The notes below the pieces were generated by a model, which saw only the letters and a list, made by a program, of their open reading frames with translations, ran no database searches and was not told where the DNA came from. The translations under genes were made by a program, and so were the position numbers. DNA of 64,000 nucleotides from Manis javanica. Its lineage: Eukaryota; Chordata; Mammalia; Pholidota; Manidae. Location: positions 9,974,501 to 10,038,500 of the forward strand of contig NC_133167.1 of assembly GCF_040802235.1 (NCBI RefSeq), in the 5' to 3' direction. Below, piece by piece: positions 61,776 to 64,000 of this stretch (positions within the stretch are counted from its first letter, which is position 1; each line of letters opens with the position of its first letter).

Positions 61776-64000
61776 TATAAGGAGAGCCAGGGAGGAAGAG
61801 GGAAGGAAGGAGAAGAAAGTGCAGAAGAAAGAGAAATAGAAAGACGAAAACAAGGTTCCAAAATACATTAGAAAAACTGAGATTTCTTATTTAGGTAACC
61901 GACGGACTATTGAAAACCCACACTGGTGAGCGCTCTCAGGGAGAGGAAGATATTCAAGAACTCTCTCTGTTAGAGAATTTAGTGAAGTGGGAAGATATCA
62001 CAAATAAGGCGATAGGATGTGGAACTCTAACAGGTAACATTGGACACAGAAGGAGAAACAAAGCTCCTCACTCTTCGCTTCACTCTTATCTTAAATCTTG
62101 TCTGAGGTATTAGCAAGAGTTAGTCTTTCTTTGGCTAAGAGATAAAATATATTCTTGTAAAGGGGGGGGAAATGATAAAAATAAAACATTCTCATTCAGT
62201 GTTGGTGAGAAAAACTTTGAAAGTTCCTAGATATGGAAAGAACACCTCCTGGCACCCCTAAAAATTTCTCATGTGCAGACTCAAAAAAAAAAAAAGGCAG
62301 CCACACCCCACGGCTATCCTGTCATTCCAAAAAAGTGTGCAATCCACCCACAGCATGCATGACACCATCGGACAGAATTTCCCCAGCACGTGTGCCATTC
62401 CGCCCGGAGTCTGGCAAGGACTCCACCAGCTTCCTCCTGGGCTTCCACTCCTGCAGATTCGTTCTCATTGCTGATCTTGTCAGTGAGGCTTTATTGTGAC
62501 CTATTTACCATTTCCTGTGTGCCAGGAAGAGACTTGATTTTGGAGTCGAAAGTGAGCTGTCAGCATCAAGTCACAGTAAATGCTTTAGAACTTGAACCGA
62601 GTCCAGTTCCCAGGAGTGACTGCTAAGAGCAGCGTAGCAGGATCACACACGAGCCATCGGATCCCCTCCTCCAAGGCCATGAGGGCAGTGCTCACCAACT
62701 CCAACAGGGATTCAAGACAAACCTCTCAGAACCAACAAGAGGGGTGAGTTCCAGAGGAAAGTGGGTGTGATTCAAAAATGAGGATTTTCAGATGAGAAGG
62801 AGGGAAGACACTGATGAGCAAGGTGAATGCAAAGCACACGTCGGTTTCAGACATAAGGCAGAGCCCAGAGGGGAGGGGCATGGGACCGATGGTGCTTCCG
62901 GAACTGCCCACCCTTCTTGGAGCCCAGCCTTCTGGTGTCCCCTGCCACCGGCTATAACGGCAGTGCCAACTACAGAGAGCAACATGGGCCATGCATACCC
63001 ACAGGCTGGGGAAGACCCTCTGAGGGTGGAAGGCTCCTCACCTGCCCACGCGCCTCCACGGGATATCCTAATGGGATGGTAATGCTATCCTCTATCATCC
63101 CATCAAGTCTTTAGGAAAACTAAAAATCCTTCTGGGCTTGTTTCTCAGTATGTATAGACATGTTGATTTAAGGGCCTTTCCCTAATGTATCTTCCCTCAT
63201 TCCCAAAATAACTCCTTATCCCTCCACTCCGACCTGGCCCATCATTGTGGTCAGATGTCCATATCCAATTCATCATTCATGACAGGTCATTCAAAGGTTA
63301 CTTTTCCAGGGTAATTTCCACAATTGGATTAAATGGTTCTTTCCTTTCAGCTCCCATGGTACTTTGCTTTTCATACCATGTGAGAACCCCGTATTTCCCC
63401 GTCTTTGTCTTTACAGCATCTTACACAGGGTAGAGGTTCATGTGTCTCAGCTGAATGAACCAACGGAAGTCACCTTTGATTACTCCCACCCCTCCTTTCC
63501 AATCATTTCCCTCTTCCAAATCATTTCCCTCTCTCCCCCCACAGCTGCCCTGGCCTCTGGTCTCAGAACTCTGTCTGCAGTGCTATGGTAATTTTCTGGA
63601 ACCGCCTCTCAGCCATTACAGAATCAAAGAATACTATGACTACGACATGGGGAAACTTGTTCTCCATTGCTTCAGTTGGCTGGTTCCCAACCAGAGAAAA
63701 AGAGGAAGGTGGACCAGCCCATCTTCCCTACGGGGCTATTTCTGGGAAAACTAAAAAACAGGGAAGATAATTTCATAGGAGCTAGATCTCAAGAGAATTA
63801 AATGAGAAAGAAGAATGATATAGAAGGGTTTCTTCAAGAGACTGAGATGAAGAGACTTTTGTTGGCAGTAACCATGAGTTTGAAATTTTAGAGAAAGAGA
63901 AAATTAAAACTAATTTTAATATTACAATTTATGGTCTATGAAGGCATTAGGTCCTTCATAGATCTACCACTTTCTCTTAAGATGTACCTTCCATTGAAAT
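61776..64000. other. Intergenic right end, purine tract then unassigned
   Basis: 61775-61850 is GA-rich. Beyond it no exon of a known gene could be recognised; the 60-99-codon frames overlap each other and have no domain. SLC19A3, expected further out by human gene order, is not seen. Confidence 0.35.

Overview
This is a window of placental-mammal nuclear DNA. It is AT-rich and gene-poor, full of old interspersed repeats (L1, L2, MIR, MER5-like and MLT1-like elements, LTR remnants), with one CpG island and short spliced exons. It is not bacterial, and it has no CRISPR array, operon or tRNA gene that I can see. No primate Alu, rodent B1/B2, carnivore CAN, ruminant Bov-tA/BovB or equid ERE element was noticed. 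The freshest-looking insertions are two 3' ends of one L1 family. A laurasiatherian with few lineage-specific SINEs (a pangolin, for example) would fit, but the species is inference only.

Two protein-coding genes can be supported, both on the minus strand. (1) DAW1 (ODA16, the WD-repeat outer-dynein-arm assembly factor): only its 5' end is here. Coding exon 1 is at 7797-7836 inside a CpG island and exon 2 is at 529-601; the rest lies off the left edge. (2) CCL20 (MIP-3alpha/LARC, the CCR6 ligand): the complete four-exon gene, coding from 48213 down to 45400, 97 codons plus stop. Its TATA box, kappa-B site and NAGNAG tandem acceptor at exon 2 are all recognisable. CCL20 next to DAW1 in the same orientation matches human 2q36.3, where SLC19A3 lies beyond CCL20; SLC19A3 is not reached here.

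Layout: 1-528 DAW1 intron 2 (old L1 end); 529-7836 DAW1 exons 2 and 1 with intron 1 (LTR-like block, an L1 3' end with target-site duplications, L1 scraps); about 7640-8060 CpG-island promoter with X-box-like, NRF1-like and CCAAT motifs; 8400-11560 an AT-rich retroviral remnant with two related LTR ends; 11560-44950 intergenic DNA with many old repeats and no supportable gene; 44950-48410 CCL20 with its promoter; 49130-53175 a broken L1 carrying a nested, 5'-inverted younger L1 end; 53175-64000 intergenic DNA with old L1/MIR pieces and a TG/TA microsatellite.

The two genes do not act together: one serves motile-cilium assembly, the other inflammatory chemotaxis. No previously undescribed system is evident. 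The most useful observations are the DAW1 promoter architecture with a possible overlapping uORF, the conserved CCL20 tandem acceptor, and the twin-priming signature in the nested L1.
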